Positions 6,551-7,921 of a stretch of 7,921 bases of DNA are shown one piece after another. This DNA is from Lachnospiraceae bacterium (lineage in GTDB: Bacteria > Bacillota > Clostridia > Lachnospirales > Lachnospiraceae): NCBI GenBank assembly GCA_009774245.1, contig VSNM01000144.1:1-7921 (forward strand). The letters are read 5' to 3'. The notes beneath the pieces are model-generated. The model saw only the letters and a list, made by a program, of their open reading frames with translations. It was not told the origin of the DNA and did no database searches. The position numbers and the translations under genes were made by a program. How positions within the stretch are numbered: the stretch's first letter is position 1; each line of letters starts with the position of its first letter.

Positions 6551-7605
6551 TGAAATTATATATAATGAAACGTGAAGCACTTGAGACTTTGAAGGCTAAT
6601 CTTTCTGTTTTATACGGAAAATATTATACGGAAAAGACAAATCGCTGGATTTATGATATATGCGGAGAAGAGCCATTTGCTGAATTTAAAGATATTACAG
6701 AGTTTAGTCTTGCAGACTTGGATTCTGATTTAACACCCGGAGAGATTGACTTATATAATTGCAAGATTATATATGAAAAACTTCAGTTTCTAAGTGAATC
6801 CCAAGCAAGTGATGAGAGGTTGTGGGCAGGACTTACCAATGCTACCTTTTATGAGTATATGAGAAAACGATGGGGATATGGTTACGGAAAGAAACCCAAA
6901 AGTGCTGAAAAAGAAGTAGGTGCGATTTTAACAAGATTTTTTTATAAGTCTTCTGGAAGAAGTGGTTTCTATAGAAATACATTGGCGAAATGCTGGTGGG
7001 TAGGACATAACACATATGATTTCAGCAATACTGGGAATCATTTTGAAAGCTTAGATATTATAGGAAGCAATGACCTGAACTCTAAAATTAATGAGTTTTT
7101 CTATAACTTTACATTTTCATCAAATTCAGATATAATGGCTGCCATTATTGATGCCCTTCGTAAATTTAAGGAAGAAGGAAAACGTATACTTGTTCGTGAA
7201 CATATAAGACCGACTATGTCATATTTAAATGCGGTAGGCGGTTCGGTTGTTCTTGATTGTTTGGAAAAAGAGGAGATAGCACGTATCTTTTCTGATGCTG
7301 TTGATGCTATTATGCAGGGAGATACACCAATCCTAAATTTTGATGTGAACATAAATTCAGAAAGTGAGGATATGGATTATTCTGACGATGAGATTTTAGA
7401 GGCAGAAAATCTTTTAGATTTGCCCGAAGTAACTATGGGATGTAAGGTTGTGATTTGGAATGCAAATAGAGAAACGAAAATTTATAAATATGATTTAATA
7501 AATGGAGCATTACCCAAAACGGTAGAGATATTTACAGGGCACAAAGTTGGTGACACAATTGAGTTATCAGGTCAACAGTGGAAGAGAGAGGATGTGATTC
7601 TGTAA
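6550..7605 (+). CDS. DUF6339-like protein with extra C-terminal domain, third gene of the GHKL operon
   Basis: The N-terminal 255 or so residues resemble the DUF6339 family by memory of its pattern: a D-E-R-LWAGL segment at 88-95, FYEYMRKRW at 100-108, and a tryptophan-rich core RSGFYRN...CWWVGHNTYD at 137-157. The family has no established activity; I recall members near restriction-like and other defence genes, including GHKL ATPases. An acidic linker (about 268-292) leads to a compact domain at about 294-351 ending GHKVGDTIEL and QQWK, whose KVGDxxEL pattern resembles the small beta barrel at the end of GreA-like factors; this is only a likeness. ATG 6550 shares its A with the previous stop codon, and GGAGGAGG at 6535-6542 is 7 bases ahead. 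No catalytic triad can be named. Role in the operon is unknown. Confidence 0.72.
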   Translation: MKLYIMKREALETLKANLSVLYGKYYTEKTNRWIYDICGEEPFAEFKDITEFSLADLDSDLTPGEIDLYNCKIIYEKLQFLSESQASDERLWAGLTNATFYEYMRKRWGYGYGKKPKSAEKEVGAILTRFFYKSSGRSGFYRNTLAKCWWVGHNTYDFSNTGNHFESLDIIGSNDLNSKINEFFYNFTFSSNSDIMAAIIDALRKFKEEGKRILVREHIRPTMSYLNAVGGSVVLDCLEKEEIARIFSDAVDAIMQGDTPILNFDVNINSESEDMDYSDDEILEAENLLDLPEVTMGCKVVIWNANRETKIYKYDLINGALPKTVEIFTGHKVGDTIELSGQQWKREDVIL

Positions 7606-7616
7606 AAATTTAGCCA

Positions 7617-7739
7617 TTGAAAAAGTGGAAGAAAAAATTTGTTGACCTACATTGGCATACTCTAGTGAATATCCCAGGTCGTAGTGATGGTGCAAGGTTA
7701 GATTATTATGATTGGTGGTCGTTTCTGGCTAAAATTTGA
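7617..7739 (+). pseudogene. Short tryptophan-rich reading frame, possible gene remnant
   Basis: From TTG 7617 a 40-codon frame reads FVDLHWHTLVNIPGR and then LDYYDWWSFLAKI before TGA at 7737-7739. The density of W, Y and H with an otherwise protein-like composition suggests decayed coding sequence more than random AT-rich DNA. There is no ribosome binding site, and the frame is closed by TAG at 7611. Matching 8-base inverted arms TTTAGCCA (7609-7616) and TGGCTAAA (7726-7733) border it. It is not a continuation of the preceding gene's frame. I cannot name a parent family. Confidence 0.2.
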
Positions 7740-7879
7740 AAAGCAAGCAAAGAATAGACTGCAGAATAAAAGACTCTGGCATAAAAAGAATGTGAACAAT
7801 CTAGGTCAGAAATAAGTGTTTTTTGTTTTAGATTAAATGTGCATGAAAGCTTCCTGTATACTTTAAATAGGTCAAGAGA
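7740..7879. other. AT-rich non-coding stretch with no recognisable gene
   Basis: After the possible remnant, I see only A/T-rich sequence with stops in all forward frames. There is no hairpin with a T-run, so the terminator of the cargo operon is not identified. The 60-codon minus-strand frame at 7706-7888 lacks a ribosome binding site and family resemblance. Confidence 0.4.
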
Positions 7880-7908
7880 TTGACACAAAAAAATACCTCA
7901 AGTAAATT
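7880..7908 (+). promoter_or_regulatory. Candidate sigma-A promoter pointing out of the right edge
   Basis: TTGACA at 7880-7885 is a perfect -35 hexamer. Exactly 17 bases later, TAAATT at 7903-7908 matches four of six -10 positions. The direction implies another + strand gene just beyond the window, transcribed separately from the cargo operon. Confidence 0.45.
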
Positions 7909-7921
7909 TAGATTATTACTG

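Noticed and set aside
7706..7888. 60-codon minus-strand frame near the right end
   Set aside because: No ribosome binding site, no recognisable domain, and it overlaps the TTGACA promoter-like sequence on the other strand.
1..7921. CRISPR array, tRNA, rRNA or complete insertion sequence
   Set aside because: No regularly spaced direct repeats, cloverleaf-like sequence, rRNA signature or transposase with DDE motif was seen on either strand.

Overview
The window looks like part of an accessory element from a low-to-mid GC Bacillota, most likely a gut clostridium of the Lachnospiraceae type. The basis is strong GGAGG-type ribosome binding sites, AT-rich spacers, clostridial codon use, and a MobV relaxase followed by a TnpV-family protein, a pairing known from Tn4451-type mobilisable elements. 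No housekeeping gene, rRNA, tRNA or CRISPR array is present. Every gene I can support is on the + strand.

Layout. (1) 1-1288: the end of a ParM/StbA-type actin-like segregation ATPase, cut by the left edge, followed 4 bases later by a small ParR-like partner. (2) 1289-1603: a non-coding block packed with inverted repeats. Its left part, with repeats of GGTACCGAA, could be a centromere. Its right part, just upstream of the relaxase, is probably the oriT. (3) 1607-3342: a MobV/Pre relaxase with a long coiled-coil tail, then a TnpV-family protein. (4) 3343-3756: an AT-rich junction with a shortened Cro/CI-type HTH reading frame. (5) 3757-7605: a tightly coupled three-gene cargo operon made of a 642-aa GHKL (Hsp90/MutL/MORC-like) ATPase, a 292-aa protein I do not recognise, and a 351-aa protein resembling the DUF6339 family with an extra C-terminal domain. 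(6) 7606-7921: no convincing gene, only a short possible coding remnant and a good promoter-like sequence pointing out of the window.

How it fits together. The left half is plasmid or element maintenance and transfer: partition, oriT, relaxase, TnpV. The right half is a self-contained cargo module with overlapping genes and a lower GC content. GHKL ATPases of the MORC/MutL-like type occur with restriction-like genes in bacterial conflict systems, and my recollection is that DUF6339-type proteins occur in similar neighbourhoods. I therefore infer that the trio is a candidate anti-phage or anti-plasmid defence system. I cannot match it to a named one, and no nuclease is visible in it. This is the part of the window most worth following up.
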